Below, one piece after another: positions 44,137 through 54,051 of a stretch of 64,000 bases of DNA. The DNA comes from Clostridia bacterium (lineage in GTDB: Bacteria; Bacillota; Clostridia; Acetivibrionales; DSM-27016). The translations under genes and the position numbers were made by a program. The stretch lies in assembly GCA_026414765.1 (NCBI GenBank), contig JAOAIJ010000041.1, forward strand, positions 1 to 64,000. Reading direction: 5' to 3'. Below the pieces are notes generated by a model. It saw only the letters and a program-made list of their open reading frames with translations, was not told the DNA's origin and did not search any database. Every line of letters begins with the position of its first letter. Position 1 is the stretch's first letter.

Positions 44137-45426
44137 TTACTTGGGAGTAGCAGGAGTTATATATGTTGCAGCTCCTACTAAAGTCGATGTTGTTGCGTAT
44201 ATATACCGATCCCCACTGTTCCAATTATCATGTACTACATAGAAATCGTGAGTATATGATGCAATAGTTCCCTGGTAAAGTGTTTTATACTTAGTATAGC
44301 CTCTAACTGCAACGGTATGATTATAATACTGACCACTTGCTAATGAAAATAAAACCGGTTTATTATTATCAATCTCACTACGGATCGAACTGAAACTCCA
44401 TGTGTAGCTGGTAGATCCACTCCCGTTTGTATAACCAAAAGCTTTCCAACTGTTAGTTACAAGATTATTGTTTTTAGTTACGCCCAAACCGCCGCTAGGC
44501 GTATATCCAAGACTGACAGCCTCCGCGCGTACTTTGCTATATATTGCAGATTTATCCAATGGTACTTTAGTCCAGCCATTGGCAGAGAAATAGATAAATA
44601 TATTTGATAATGAACTTAATGTACAGTTGTTAACTCCGGAACCAGTAGTTTTACCAACACCATCGGATGTTTCATAATCTTTTTGCAGCCAGTTTCCAAC
44701 GTAATCAAGTAGTTTTGTATTGGAGGAATCTTTAAAATATGTAGCAGCACTGTTCCATGTATTTTGTAAATATATGGCGGGGTCTGAAATAACTTCACCG
44801 TTTCCATTATCACCAACAAAAAAATCTTTTAACACTGAATCATTAGCTTTTAATATGTTTCCCCATATTTGCTTATTATTAGCCTTGTCACTTTTGTTAA
44901 CATTGAAGAATTTCTTTACTTTGTCTTTTGATTGTTTTTCTCCATAGTCACTCACTAAATCGTTATTTTCATATTCTGAAAAATAATTTAAGTTTCCAAG
45001 GTAATGCAATTTTTTCTGCTTTGAATTACCATTTGTGTAAGCCTCCAAATTTTCGATCGGAGATTTTGCACTATATGAGAACTCTACAACAGGATTCATT
45101 TCAGTATTTGCAGCTACCACAATATATCCTTTTGGTTGGCTCCCTTTTGAAATATTGAAAACATATGTGGTAACATCTTCATCTAAACCATAAAGAGGAG
45201 TTACCGAGCTGATTTTGCAGCTATTATCCCAACCACTTTCATTGTTGTATACAATATCATTGAGCATAAAATAGACAGCAGCTTTTGATGCACCAGTATT
45301 GTTAACATCAAAATTTAAAGCAGCTTCCGTTTCGTCTTTCTTTAGACTGGTAGGAGCAGCACTTGCTATAGTTTGAGATAATAAAACAAGGGATAAAACA
45401 AGTGTTCCAAGTTTTCTTAATAACAT
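44137..45426 (-). CDS. Secreted papain-fold (C10/C39-like) cysteine peptidase
   Basis: A 429-residue protein with a signal peptide (LLRKLGTLVLSLVLLSQTIASAA). Residues about 25-230 look like a propeptide of the streptopain type, with GYIVVAANTEMNPVVEFSY. The catalytic region has NNCTLSSLSNIF (C268), NHTVAVRGY (H370) and VHDNWN near 393. The arrangement Cys, His, Asn/Asp fits papain-like peptidases of the C39-like group. The start at 45426 follows GGAGG; the ATG five codons earlier overlaps it. It would act outside the cell. A downstream lipoprotein gene shares its strand. Confidence 0.75.
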   Translation of the reverse strand: MLLRKLGTLVLSLVLLSQTIASAAPTSLKKDETEAALNFDVNNTGASKAAVYFMLNDIVYNNESGWDNSCKISSVTPLYGLDEDVTTYVFNISKGSQPKGYIVVAANTEMNPVVEFSYSAKSPIENLEAYTNGNSKQKKLHYLGNLNYFSEYENNDLVSDYGEKQSKDKVKKFFNVNKSDKANNKQIWGNILKANDSVLKDFFVGDNGNGEVISDPAIYLQNTWNSAATYFKDSSNTKLLDYVGNWLQKDYETSDGVGKTTGSGVNNCTLSSLSNIFIYFSANGWTKVPLDKSAIYSKVRAEAVSLGYTPSGGLGVTKNNNLVTNSWKAFGYTNGSGSTSYTWSFSSIRSEIDNNKPVLFSLASGQYYNHTVAVRGYTKYKTLYQGTIASYTHDFYVVHDNWNSGDRYIYATTSTLVGAATYITPATPK

Positions 45427-46095
45427 AATGCTTTCCTCCATATATTGGTATTTTTTATATTTTATACTTAATTAATCCTATAATCAATATAGAAAATTTA
45501 CAATTTCTATTGTTCAAAGTAATATGTCATTGAATTTTTTCAATATTCTATACCTATCTATTAATATTACCATAATTTCACAACTTTGTATTTGTGGTAT
45601 CTAACATACTTATTGTAGTTTATCTGATATTCCATTTGAGTAGAAGGGTGGAAAAATTGGGAATTACATTGTTCTAGAATGGGTTTGGTTAATAAAAAAG
45701 ACTACATTCTATAAATTGGGATAACAGTATGTAAATTCGCATCGAATATACACTTCTGAACTACATAACCTGACGAGTTATCAGCCTTGTAAACTCCCTT
45801 TTTAGTCTTAATAAATAGGGTTTTAGTTCATCATGTATTCCTTAATTTTAATTGCCCTTCCTTATGTCTGTATCGAGCGACAGAAAACCATTGGAATTCA
45901 TTTTTCAACAGAAGTAAAAAAGTAGGGTGAATTGTAGTTTACCCTACTTTTTTTATATTTCCTTCCATATAGTTTTAGTATTTATCTTGCTGGCCTCTTT
46001 TCTATCAGGACAGAAGAAAAGGCAGTATGTCGTGCAATGGTGAGGAAGCTCACATCCTTGTTTTGAAAAATATTGGGAATTAAAGGAATTTATAC
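45427..46095. other. Gene-poor stretch before the polyketide locus
   Basis: No convincing coding frame is visible across nearly 700 bases. It holds one strong hairpin at 45916-45954, listed separately, and otherwise AT-rich sequence. It separates the peptidase gene from the polyketide cluster. Confidence 0.5.
45916..45954. terminator. Strong orphan terminator hairpin
   Basis: AAAAAAGTAGGGT and ACCCTACTTTTTT pair perfectly over 13 bases with a 12-base loop, with T-runs for either strand. No gene ends near it on the plus strand, so it may insulate the polyketide locus or be left over from a lost gene. Confidence 0.75.
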
Positions 46096-46124
46096 TTGAA
46101 TAATATGTAAATATATGGTAAGAT
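46096..46124 (+). promoter_or_regulatory. Candidate loaP promoter
   Basis: TTGAAT at 46096-46101, 17 bases, TAAGAT at 46119-46124. It would give a leader of about 285 bases before loaP. Its match is moderate, but it is the best in the region. Confidence 0.4.
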
Positions 46125-46416
46125 TGTAACAAATAGTGGGATTTTACTTACGGGGATTATTATCACTAGCAACTAAAATAAGACAATATTCCTTTATTCC
46201 AGATACAAATTATGCAGATGGATATCAGTTCTATTAACAATGAATTAAAAGTGTACAACCTAAAGTGATTCAAATTACAAAATAATTTATCTTGTTTGAT
46301 GCGGGGGCGCTCAAATTAAGGAAATTATTATTATAGTAAACCAAAATCAGAAATATCAATTTAAGCAGATATATTTCTATTAAGTAATTATGCCTTTTTG
46401 TAGAAAGGGGATTCAT

Positions 46417-46923
46417 TTGTGTTGGTATATACTTAGAACAAGACCAAGTCAGGAAGAAAAAAATCAGCAGTTAATCCAGATAATATTCCGGGACTTGGAA
46501 ATCATTTTTCCTAAACGCAGACTCAGTTGGCGTAAAAAGGGTCAGATTATTGATATAATCGAGCCTTTGTTCAGAGGGTATTTATTTGTAACAACTACCA
46601 ATGAGCGCATTGAAGAACTTGATTTATGGCTTCGTGTTAACAGAATAGAAGCTCAATTAATGAAAACTGATAAAAAAATATCTCAAATAACTTCAGAGGA
46701 AGCTGATTTGATAAGTAAATTGATGTGCAATGGGGATATTGTAGAAAAGAGTGAAATAAAAAAAATCGGTGAAAGGGTTAGTATAGTCAGTGGACCATTG
46801 GTTGGTCTGGAAGGGATTATTGAAAGGTTCTCTAAAAGAAACCGACGCGTTACTGTACGAATAACAATAGGCGGTGAAGTAAAAAGGGTTGATTTAGAAG
46901 GAAAGTGGCTAAATCTCGAGTAA
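46417..46923 (+). CDS. loaP: LoaP-type NusG paralogue (antiterminator)
   Basis: A 168-residue protein with a NusG N-terminal domain (WYILRTRPSQEEKN, then EPLFRGYLFVTT) and a C-terminal KOW segment (GERVSIVSGPLVGLEGIIERFSKRNRRVTVRI). It is a specialised NusG paralogue, not the housekeeping copy. LoaP proteins bind a leader RNA hairpin and carry RNA polymerase through terminators in long antibiotic operons. Position fits exactly: it is the first gene before a trans-AT polyketide operon, followed by a hairpin and a long leader. Start: TTG at 46417, six bases behind AAAGGGG; the ATG at 46390 has no site. Confidence 0.85.
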   Translation: MCWYILRTRPSQEEKNQQLIQIIFRDLEIIFPKRRLSWRKKGQIIDIIEPLFRGYLFVTTTNERIEELDLWLRVNRIEAQLMKTDKKISQITSEEADLISKLMCNGDIVEKSEIKKIGERVSIVSGPLVGLEGIIERFSKRNRRVTVRITIGGEVKRVDLEGKWLNLE

Positions 46924-46988
46924 TTCTTAAATTATTTCAGGCTTTTACAGCCGAGTGGTTATAAAATAATTTGTTTTGAATAATTTTA

Positions 46989-47027
46989 AATTAAAAGAAT
47001 CATCTCTGCGAGATGATTCTTTTAATT
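46989..47027 (+). terminator. Perfect 18-base hairpin behind loaP
   Basis: Arms 46989-47006 and 47010-47027 are exact reverse complements with a TGC loop; the right arm ends in TCTTTTAATT. It could be an intrinsic terminator that LoaP overcomes, or the end of a separate loaP transcript. Confidence 0.75.
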
Positions 47028-47292
47028 ATTAATATAGGAAACTGTTTATATCCTAATTAGTTTAGACTATTCATTAATATGAGGGGGGGAGAAATAGTAT
47101 AAAGCTGCTTAATGCAAGTTTATCAAGTAAAAATAATCATAGATATATATTTGCATTTTTACAGTATTAATTTTCAAATTCTTAAGAAAAGAATATTTAA
47201 CGACTTTATTAAGAAAAAACAAAAGTGTTTATTTAGTTAACAATAAATATCCTGTAATTAACGTATTGATTTTGAAAAGGGTGATATTAAGT
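47028..47292 (+). promoter_or_regulatory. Long leader of the polyketide operon
   Basis: About 265 non-coding bases before the first biosynthetic gene. GAGGGGGGAG at about 47081 looks like a ribosome site but no frame follows it. TTCTTAAGAA and small AT hairpins occur near 47180-47250. A leader of this kind is where LoaP is expected to bind RNA. I cannot point to one convincing element. Confidence 0.4.
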
Positions 47293-49167
47293 ATGAAATC
47301 CATTGTATTTATGTTTTCAGGACAAGGTTCTCAGTACTATCAAATGGGAAAAGAACTTTTTGTCCAGGATCAAGTTTTCCGAAAGTGGATGATAAGATTA
47401 AATGATATTGCAAAACAAATCGGCGGCATTTCTGTTATTGATCAGCTATACAGTGAGGAAAAGCGTATAGGCGAACCATTTATACAGCTTAAATATACCC
47501 ATCCGGCAATTTTTATGGTGGAATATGCTATGGCACAAAAATTACTAGAAAGCAGAATAGAAGCTGATTTTGTCATGGGTACCAGTTTAGGAGAGTATGC
47601 AGCAGCTGCTGTAGCTGGTGTTTTAGGGGTTGAAGAAGCAATGGAAGCTGTCATAAGGCATGCACAAGCCATTGAAACTTATTGCTCCGGGGGAGGTATG
47701 CTTGCTATTATTCATGACGTTAATCTGTTTTACGAACTGCCGTTAATTAACAAAAACAGTGAATTAGCCTTCTCAAACCATGAATCACACTTTGTAGTTT
47801 CGGGTAGAACGGAGCAACTAAAGCAAATTGAGGAATACCTAAAAGGAAGAGAAATCTCATACCTAACATTACCAGTTAACTATGCCTTCCATTCTTCATT
47901 AATAAACCCTGCAGCAGATAGCTTTATAAGTTATCTGACTGCCAAACGTTATAAGAATCCTCAAATTCCTTTTATTTCCTGTTTATATGGTGATCGCCTG
48001 GCATCTGTAGAAGGTGACTATTTGTGGGAGGTTACAAGGAGGCCGATTAAGTTCCGTGAAGCTGTCAGGGAGCTGGAGAGGGAAATGGATGGGAAGTTAG
48101 TTTATTTGGATCTGGGGCCTGGAGGTACATTAGCCAATGTTGTGAAGCATAATCTTAAGGAAAAGTCTCAATCAGAAAGCTTTGCAATTATAACGCCTTT
48201 TAATAGGGAGCTAAAAAATCTGGCAAAAATAACAGAGTCTTTAAACGTAAATTCTTTAGTTAATAATCATAGCGAGGTTAACAGGAAAAGACAGGAAATA
48301 GTATATGTTTTCCCGGGTCAAGGGTCACAAATAAAAGGAATGGGAGATAAACTTTTTGATGAGTTCCCGGAAATAGCTAAGAAGGCTGATGAAATACTTG
48401 GCTATTCAATAAAAGAGCTTTGTTTGCAGGATCCACATAATTTTTTAGGAAAAACCCAGTATACACAGCCTGCACTATATACAGTAAATGCTCTCAGTTA
48501 TCTGAAGAAGATCAAGGATACAGGAACAAAGCCGGATTATTTAGCTGGGCATAGTTTGGGTGAATACAGTGCATTGTTTGCCGCAGGTGCTTTTGACTTT
48601 GAAACCGGGCTGAAGTTGGTTCAAAAGAGAGGGGAACTAATGAGCAGGGCAAGTGGAGGAGGCATGGCTGCAGTTATAGGCTTAAGCGATGACAAAGTGG
48701 AAGGGATCTTGAGAGAAAATGGTTTTGACACTATTGATATTGCAAATTACAATAGTCCGACTCAGATTGTACTGTCAGGACCAAAGGATGAAGTAGTAAA
48801 AGCTGCACATTTATTTAAAGCTGCAGATGCAATGTATATACCTCTGAACGTGAGTGGCGCATTTCATTCCAGATATATGTCAGAGGCGAAAGAAAAATTT
48901 GAAAAATTTATTGACGAGTTTACATTTAGCAAATTGGAAATCCCGGTTATTTCTAATGTTCGTGCAAGGCCTTATAAGACCAGCCAGCTGAAAGCTAATC
49001 TGGTTGAACAAATAGTTTGTCCGGTAAAATGGACCGAAAGCATTAGGTATTTACTGGGACGGGGTAGCGTAGTGTTTGAAGAGGTAGGACCAGGCAATGT
49101 ACTAACCAAACTGGTGGATAAAATACGACAGCAGTCTGAACCGCTGGTGATCAATGATAATGAATAG
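47293..49167 (+). CDS. Tandem acyltransferase (acylhydrolase-AT) of trans-AT PKS
   Basis: A 624-residue protein of two FabD-like domains. The first (1-300) has [18 protein letters not shown] and the serine loop GTSLGE (S98), with Thr where the usual His stands, and YAFHSS. Such first domains in trans-AT clusters are often proofreading acylhydrolases. The second (about 340-624) has [24 protein letters not shown] (S421) and GAFHSR (H525), the pattern of malonyl-CoA transferases. It would load malonyl units onto PKS carrier domains that have no AT of their own. Start: ATG at 47293 after AAGGGTGAT. First biosynthetic gene of the operon. Confidence 0.92.
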   Translation: MKSIVFMFSGQGSQYYQMGKELFVQDQVFRKWMIRLNDIAKQIGGISVIDQLYSEEKRIGEPFIQLKYTHPAIFMVEYAMAQKLLESRIEADFVMGTSLGEYAAAAVAGVLGVEEAMEAVIRHAQAIETYCSGGGMLAIIHDVNLFYELPLINKNSELAFSNHESHFVVSGRTEQLKQIEEYLKGREISYLTLPVNYAFHSSLINPAADSFISYLTAKRYKNPQIPFISCLYGDRLASVEGDYLWEVTRRPIKFREAVRELEREMDGKLVYLDLGPGGTLANVVKHNLKEKSQSESFAIITPFNRELKNLAKITESLNVNSLVNNHSEVNRKRQEIVYVFPGQGSQIKGMGDKLFDEFPEIAKKADEILGYSIKELCLQDPHNFLGKTQYTQPALYTVNALSYLKKIKDTGTKPDYLAGHSLGEYSALFAAGAFDFETGLKLVQKRGELMSRASGGGMAAVIGLSDDKVEGILRENGFDTIDIANYNSPTQIVLSGPKDEVVKAAHLFKAADAMYIPLNVSGAFHSRYMSEAKEKFEKFIDEFTFSKLEIPVISNVRARPYKTSQLKANLVEQIVCPVKWTESIRYLLGRGSVVFEEVGPGNVLTKLVDKIRQQSEPLVINDNE

Positions 49168-49228
49168 GTGAAGGGTGAAAATGCCTGATGTATGAATGCT
49201 TGGGCATTTTAAAATGGTAAAAGGTTTC

Positions 49229-50590
49229 ATGGAGATTAACTTTTTAAAGATAACAGCTTCATCTTTAGGTAATGACGGATTTAGGAAAGATTACAATCTC
49301 AAGTACGCATATATAGCAGGTGCCATGTACAGGGGAATATCTTCTGCAGATATGGTAGTAAGACTTGGTAAAGCAGGGATGCTGGGCTTTTTCGGTACGG
49401 GAGGACTCAAGCTGCAGCAGGTAGAGAATGCAATCCTGAAGATTCAGAAGGAATTAACAAGTGATCAGCCGTATGGTATGAATCTAATCTATAATCCTAA
49501 CAAGCCTGAATCAGAAGATCAGGCTATTGATCTTTTCATCAGGTGCTGTGTCAGGAATATTGAAGCTGCAGCATATATGAGCATAACTCCCGGATTGGTA
49601 AGATTACGGAGCCAAGGTTTAAAACGTAATCCGGACGGGACTATACACGGAAACAGCAGAATAATTGCAAAGGTATCAAGGCCTGAGGTTGCAGAAGCAT
49701 TTTTAAGTCCGGCACCTGAGCGGATTATTCTTAAGCTGGTTCAGGAAAACAAAATCAGTGAAGAACAGGCTGAGCTGCTAAGAGAAATACCTGTAGCGGA
49801 GGATTTATGCATAGAGGCAGATTCCGGTGGTCATACCGATGGTGGTGTGGCTTATACCCTGATGCCAGCCATGCTAAGGCTTAGGGATGAAATGATGAAC
49901 AAATACAAGTACTGCAAAAAGATCCGAATTGGCGCTGCCGGTGGAATTGGCACTCCGGAAGCGGCAGCGGCAGCTTTTATTATGGGTGCCGATTTCATTG
50001 CAACCGGATCTATAAATCATTGTACTGTAGAGGCAGGCACAAGTGACATAGTAAAAGATATGCTGCAGCAAATGAATATTCAGGATACCGAATATTCTCC
50101 GGCAGGTGACATGTTTGAAATAGGGGCCAGGGTTCAGGTACTAAAAAAAGGGGTGTTTTTCCCCGCCAGGGCAAATAAACTCTATGACATGTACAGGTTT
50201 TATAATTCACTGGATGAAATAGATGAGAAGAGCAAAACGCTAATTCAGGAAAAATATTTCAAACGTAGTTTTAAGGAAGTTTTTGAAGAAATCAAAGGGC
50301 ATTTGTCCCCACTTGAGCTGGAGAGAGCAGAAAAAAATCCCAAGCACAAGATGGCATTAATCTTTAAATGGTATTTCAGGTATTCCACTCTGTTAGCCCT
50401 GGACGGTAATCCCGAATGTCAAGTGGATTACCAAGTGCACTGCGGTCCGGCGTTGGGTGCACTAAATCAATGGTTAAAAGGAACTTCCTTAGAGAATTGG
50501 AGAAACCGGCACGTTGATGAGATTGGTGAAAAACTCATGACAGAGACTGCGGAACTTCTCACACGACGCATTAAATCCCTAATAAGTTAA
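49229..50590 (+). CDS. PfaD-type trans-acting enoyl reductase
   Basis: A protein of about 453 residues with the flavin TIM-barrel of PfaD enzymes: [22 protein letters not shown] at the start, [18 protein letters not shown], and [30 protein letters not shown] for FMN-phosphate binding. The C-terminal helical part ([25 protein letters not shown]) is typical. It reduces enoyl-ACP intermediates in trans. The modules seen in this window have no ER of their own, so this gene fits them. Start: the ATG at 49229 has AAAAGG four bases upstream; the ATG at 49196 has no near site but is also possible. Confidence 0.92.
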   Translation: MEINFLKITASSLGNDGFRKDYNLKYAYIAGAMYRGISSADMVVRLGKAGMLGFFGTGGLKLQQVENAILKIQKELTSDQPYGMNLIYNPNKPESEDQAIDLFIRCCVRNIEAAAYMSITPGLVRLRSQGLKRNPDGTIHGNSRIIAKVSRPEVAEAFLSPAPERIILKLVQENKISEEQAELLREIPVAEDLCIEADSGGHTDGGVAYTLMPAMLRLRDEMMNKYKYCKKIRIGAAGGIGTPEAAAAAFIMGADFIATGSINHCTVEAGTSDIVKDMLQQMNIQDTEYSPAGDMFEIGARVQVLKKGVFFPARANKLYDMYRFYNSLDEIDEKSKTLIQEKYFKRSFKEVFEEIKGHLSPLELERAEKNPKHKMALIFKWYFRYSTLLALDGNPECQVDYQVHCGPALGALNQWLKGTSLENWRNRHVDEIGEKLMTETAELLTRRIKSLIS

Positions 50591-50608
50591 CGATTAAGGA
50601 GGCATAGA

Positions 50609-51598
50609 ATGTTAATTGAGAATATTGAATTAACTATGAGTCATGTTGGTTTAGGGACGTTAAATGAATATGCGCTTCTTTTGTTGTTTGGAAATGCACA
50701 TAGCCATCATCTTACACTTAATACAGGGATTTGCCCGGATGAAATAAAAGATAATCAAGGGCTGACTCTTTATCCTGCATATTTTATGACTCACCTTAAA
50801 GTCCCCAAGAATTTGCTGCTTTCGACTTACAAACTTTGGGACAATATATCGGTAGGTGTAGATGTAGCCCGTTTTGGGGAAACAATTTTAGAATCTTTAT
50901 ATGTATTGGGCAAACAGGGGGAAATCGCATCAGATACTGCCCGATGGGATCTGGAAAAGTATCCTTCCATGAGAGCTAACAGTTTAATTATTGTCGATGT
51001 TGGTGAAACAGGAGGGTTTGCACGAAAGGTTTCTATTCCCAAGCCGGAATGCATTGCTGTCTTACCCAAGGTATCAAGAGCTCCGGAAGCAATACCCAGA
51101 AGTAAAAATATCCGCAGTTCTGGCTTTGGTTTTGAACCTGGAAATCTTAAGACGCTGGATCCAATTGTGTATTATGTAGCCAGTGACCAGGATGCAGCTC
51201 CAGGGCATGCTATGGTTTTTGCCAAATTTACCAGAATAATGGACTGGGCAGAATATATTATGCTTTCTCAACAGTTGAAGCCAGGTTTTCCGTCCAATGT
51301 TTTGCAATACCTGTCAGTACTTGAAAGGGAAACATTTTATTACGGAAATTGTTTTGCCGGTGAAACTTTGGAAGTATATATCAAAGGTACAATCAAAGAG
51401 TGTGATCCGAACTATCACGGGGATTCATTACAGATTATTTCTGTTGCAATTTTATCATGCCAGATAGAAATATACCTGCAAAGAAATAAAACGCTCCTGG
51501 CTATAGCAAATGCTAAAAAACTGTTAGCCCTGCCTACTTCTTCCCAGGATTTTATTCCGGATATTAAGCGAATAATCAACAATCTGAATAAAAACTAA
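50609..51598 (+). CDS. LnmK-type bifunctional acyltransferase/decarboxylase
   Basis: A 329-residue protein of the LnmK/Pnap_2097 family, a double hot-dog fold. Recognisable stretches: PAYFMTHLKVP with the tyrosine near position 55, SLIIVDVGETGGFARKVSI, CIAVLPKVSRAPEAIPRSKNIRSSGFG, IMDWAEYIMLSQ, and ERETFYYGNCFAGETLEV. LnmK loads methylmalonyl-CoA onto its partner ACP and decarboxylates it to propionyl-ACP. The next gene here is a free ACP, just as LnmL follows LnmK. The substrate could equally be malonyl. AAGGAGG precedes the ATG. It would supply a starter or a beta-branch unit; no HMG-synthase cassette is visible in the window. Confidence 0.8.
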   Translation: MLIENIELTMSHVGLGTLNEYALLLLFGNAHSHHLTLNTGICPDEIKDNQGLTLYPAYFMTHLKVPKNLLLSTYKLWDNISVGVDVARFGETILESLYVLGKQGEIASDTARWDLEKYPSMRANSLIIVDVGETGGFARKVSIPKPECIAVLPKVSRAPEAIPRSKNIRSSGFGFEPGNLKTLDPIVYYVASDQDAAPGHAMVFAKFTRIMDWAEYIMLSQQLKPGFPSNVLQYLSVLERETFYYGNCFAGETLEVYIKGTIKECDPNYHGDSLQIISVAILSCQIEIYLQRNKTLLAIANAKKLLALPTSSQDFIPDIKRIINNLNKN

Positions 51599-51625
51599 AA
51601 TAAAAATTTGAGTGAGGTAATTTAA

Positions 51626-51895
51626 ATGGAACAAACAGAAAAGATAATCAAGAATGTCATTCAGGAAATATTAGAACAAAAACCTTATAAAGTTACGGAA
51701 ATCAAAGATGAACAGAGACTGATTGAGGATCTGGGCTTTTCATCACTTGATATTGCCCAGCTAATCGCCCATTTGGAAATTGAACTGGATGCAGACCCAT
51801 TTTCGCAGGGAGCTTTGATTTCCAGTGTTCGTACGGTTAAAAGCTTAATTGAAGTTTATCAGGCCTGTTTGGATGGAAAAATTGTGAGGAGTTAA
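51626..51895 (+). CDS. Discrete acyl carrier protein
   Basis: An 89-residue helical protein. LGFSSLDIAQLIAHLEIEL holds the phosphopantetheine serine (S40), with Ser in place of the common Asp before it. GAGGT precedes the ATG. It sits between the LnmK-type gene and the acyl-activating ligase, which suggests it carries the unit made or loaded by one of them. Its neighbours fit an LnmL-like role. Confidence 0.9.
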   Translation: MEQTEKIIKNVIQEILEQKPYKVTEIKDEQRLIEDLGFSSLDIAQLIAHLEIELDADPFSQGALISSVRTVKSLIEVYQACLDGKIVRS

Positions 51896-51900
51896 AGAAA

Positions 51901-53250
51901 ATGAGTGAAAATAGCTGGATATTGGAGAAACTCGGAGAAGTGGAAAAGGATGAATTTCTGGTTTTTAAAGACAGGATTTATAGCTATTCCGATCTTATCT
52001 CGAACATAAATACATGGAGAAGCAAACTGAAACGTCTGGGGGTAGCCGAAGGGGAATGTGTGGCCTTAATAGGGGATTATTCGCCTAACATTATCTTTTT
52101 GTTTCTAGCTCTGGTTTTAAATAAAAACATAATTGTTCCCATTGGAAGAGAATCACAGGATAAACTAGATGAGATGCTTTCAGTTGCAAAGGTTAACAAA
52201 TGTTTTCAATTTGACACGGAAGATAATTGGGAATTCACTATAGCAGCTGAGATTTCCGATTCACCTTTATTGGATGTCTTAAGAAGGGAAAGGGAATCGG
52301 GCATAATTATTTTTACATCCGGAACTTCCGGAAAAAGCAAAGCGGCAGTACTAAACACGTCAAAGCTTATTGAGAAATATCAGATATCTAAACGAAAACC
52401 GTTCCGTACACTGATCTTTTTGAAGCTGGATCATATTGGAGGGATAAATACGCTTTTCTCCATAATGTTCAACGGCGGAACAATCATAACCTCTGAAGGC
52501 AGAACTCCCCAAGCAGTCTGCGAAGTAATACAAAATCAAAGGGTCGAGCTGCTGCCTACAACTCCAACCTTTCTAAATATGTTACTGATGGCAAGGTCCT
52601 ATGAGAGTTATGACATATCCTCGCTAAAAATCATAACTTACGGCACAGAGCCAATGCCACAGTCTACTCTTAATTCAGTGAACAGATTGTTTCCATTGGT
52701 AACGCTAAAGCAAACCTATGGCTTAACTGAGTTGGGTATATTTTCAACGAAATCAAAGGATAACCATTCTAATTGGCTGAAGGTGGGAGGTAAGGGTATA
52801 GAAACAAAAATTGTTGATAATACGCTTTGGATAAAAGCCAGCTCGGCAATGCTAGGCTATCTTAATGCCCCATCCCCCTTTGATGAAAACGGTTGGTACA
52901 ATACAGGCGATGAAGTTGAAGTTGATGGAGAATATATCCGTATATTAGGTAGAAAAAGCGAAATTATCAATGTTGGAGGAGAAAAGGTCTATCCGGCAGA
53001 AGTGGAAAGTGTTTTGCTGGAAATTCCCAATATAAAAGATGTTCTGGTAACAGGAAAAAGGAGCCCGATTACCGGGCAAATCGTAACAGCTGCTGTTGTT
53101 CTTGAACAGCCGGAAGAAATAAAGGACTTAAAAAAACGGATCATTGAATATTGTAAAATACGTCTTTTACCTTATAAGATACCCACAATAATAACCATAT
53201 CCGATAAAGAACTGGTAAGCGAGAGATTTAAGAAAATGAGATGTATTTAA
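51901..53250 (+). CDS. AMP-binding acyl ligase
   Basis: A 449-residue ANL-superfamily enzyme, short for the family. FTSGTSGKSKAAV is the ATP-binding P-loop, TYGLTELGIF the A5 motif, and YNTGDEVEVDGEYIRILGRKSEIINVGGEKVYPAEVE the hinge and A8 region. The C-terminal SERFKKMR holds the likely catalytic lysine. It activates a carboxylic acid as its adenylate and passes it to CoA or a carrier protein, perhaps the discrete ACP directly before it. Starts five bases after the ACP stop. Substrate unknown. Confidence 0.9.
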   Translation: MSENSWILEKLGEVEKDEFLVFKDRIYSYSDLISNINTWRSKLKRLGVAEGECVALIGDYSPNIIFLFLALVLNKNIIVPIGRESQDKLDEMLSVAKVNKCFQFDTEDNWEFTIAAEISDSPLLDVLRRERESGIIIFTSGTSGKSKAAVLNTSKLIEKYQISKRKPFRTLIFLKLDHIGGINTLFSIMFNGGTIITSEGRTPQAVCEVIQNQRVELLPTTPTFLNMLLMARSYESYDISSLKIITYGTEPMPQSTLNSVNRLFPLVTLKQTYGLTELGIFSTKSKDNHSNWLKVGGKGIETKIVDNTLWIKASSAMLGYLNAPSPFDENGWYNTGDEVEVDGEYIRILGRKSEIINVGGEKVYPAEVESVLLEIPNIKDVLVTGKRSPITGQIVTAAVVLEQPEEIKDLKKRIIEYCKIRLLPYKIPTIITISDKELVSERFKKMRCI

Positions 53251-53265
53251 GAATGGGGGCCAAAT

Positions 53266-54003
53266 ATGAATAATGGTAGGGTAGTTATAGTAAGCGGGGG
53301 AAGCCGTGGATTGGGTAAAGCTATTGTTCAAAGCCTTTTAAACCATAACTTTATTGTTGCTGCATTCAGTCGGAGTGAAACTGATTTCATTAAGCAGCTA
53401 AAAGAAAATGAAGAACATAAAGATAATTTTTACTGGGAGCCTATAGATGCGAAGGATTATAATTCCTTGAAAGTCTTTGTATCCAACCTTTATAAAAAAT
53501 ACGGGGGAATAGCAGGGCTTGTAAATAATGCGGGTGCAAGTCTTGAACAATTGCTTCCCCTTACTAACGAGGATAATATTGACGAAATACTTAGCTTGAA
53601 TCTGGGCTCCGTTATTAACTTAACCAGATACGTATCCCGTGTAATGCTTCTGAAAAATGAAGGTGTAGTAATAAACATAAGCTCCATAGTAGGTTTGAGA
53701 GGCTTTAAGGGAACATCTGTTTATGGTGCTTCTAAAGCGGCCCTGGATGGTTTTACACGGAGTCTTGCACGGGAATTGGGAAGCAAAGGAATACGGATCA
53801 ACTCAATAGCACCGGGCTTTTTAGATACCGATATGACAAAGGAAATGACAGAAACAAAGAAAGCTCAAATTATCAGAAGAACACCTTTGGGTCGCTTAGG
53901 TGATGTAGAAGATATAGTAGGGGTGGTAAGGTTTTTATTATCATCTGAAGCTAAATTTATAACCGGTCATACATTTGTGGTCGATGGTGGTTTGACCTGT
54001 TAA
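53266..54003 (+). CDS. SDR-family 3-oxoacyl-ACP reductase-like
   Basis: A 245-residue short-chain dehydrogenase, FabG-like. VSGGSRGLGKAIVQ binds NADPH, NNAGAS is the second motif, and SSIVGLRGFKGTSVYGASKAAL holds the catalytic Ser, Tyr and Lys (YGASK). RINSIAPGFLDTDMTKEM and GHTFVVDGG complete the family pattern. It reduces a beta-ketoacyl-ACP. It lies 16 bases after the ligase gene and directly upstream of the PKS gene, in the same operon, so it probably works on a carrier-bound unit in this pathway. Confidence 0.92.
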   Translation: MNNGRVVIVSGGSRGLGKAIVQSLLNHNFIVAAFSRSETDFIKQLKENEEHKDNFYWEPIDAKDYNSLKVFVSNLYKKYGGIAGLVNNAGASLEQLLPLTNEDNIDEILSLNLGSVINLTRYVSRVMLLKNEGVVINISSIVGLRGFKGTSVYGASKAALDGFTRSLARELGSKGIRINSIAPGFLDTDMTKEMTETKKAQIIRRTPLGRLGDVEDIVGVVRFLLSSEAKFITGHTFVVDGGLTC

Positions 54004-54051
54004 ACTATTGTAATGCCATAGATTATCTTTTATAAAAGGAAGGTTATGCCA

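Noticed and set aside
47081..47120. GGGGGGAG after ATG as a leader peptide start
   Set aside because: No frame of useful length follows it.
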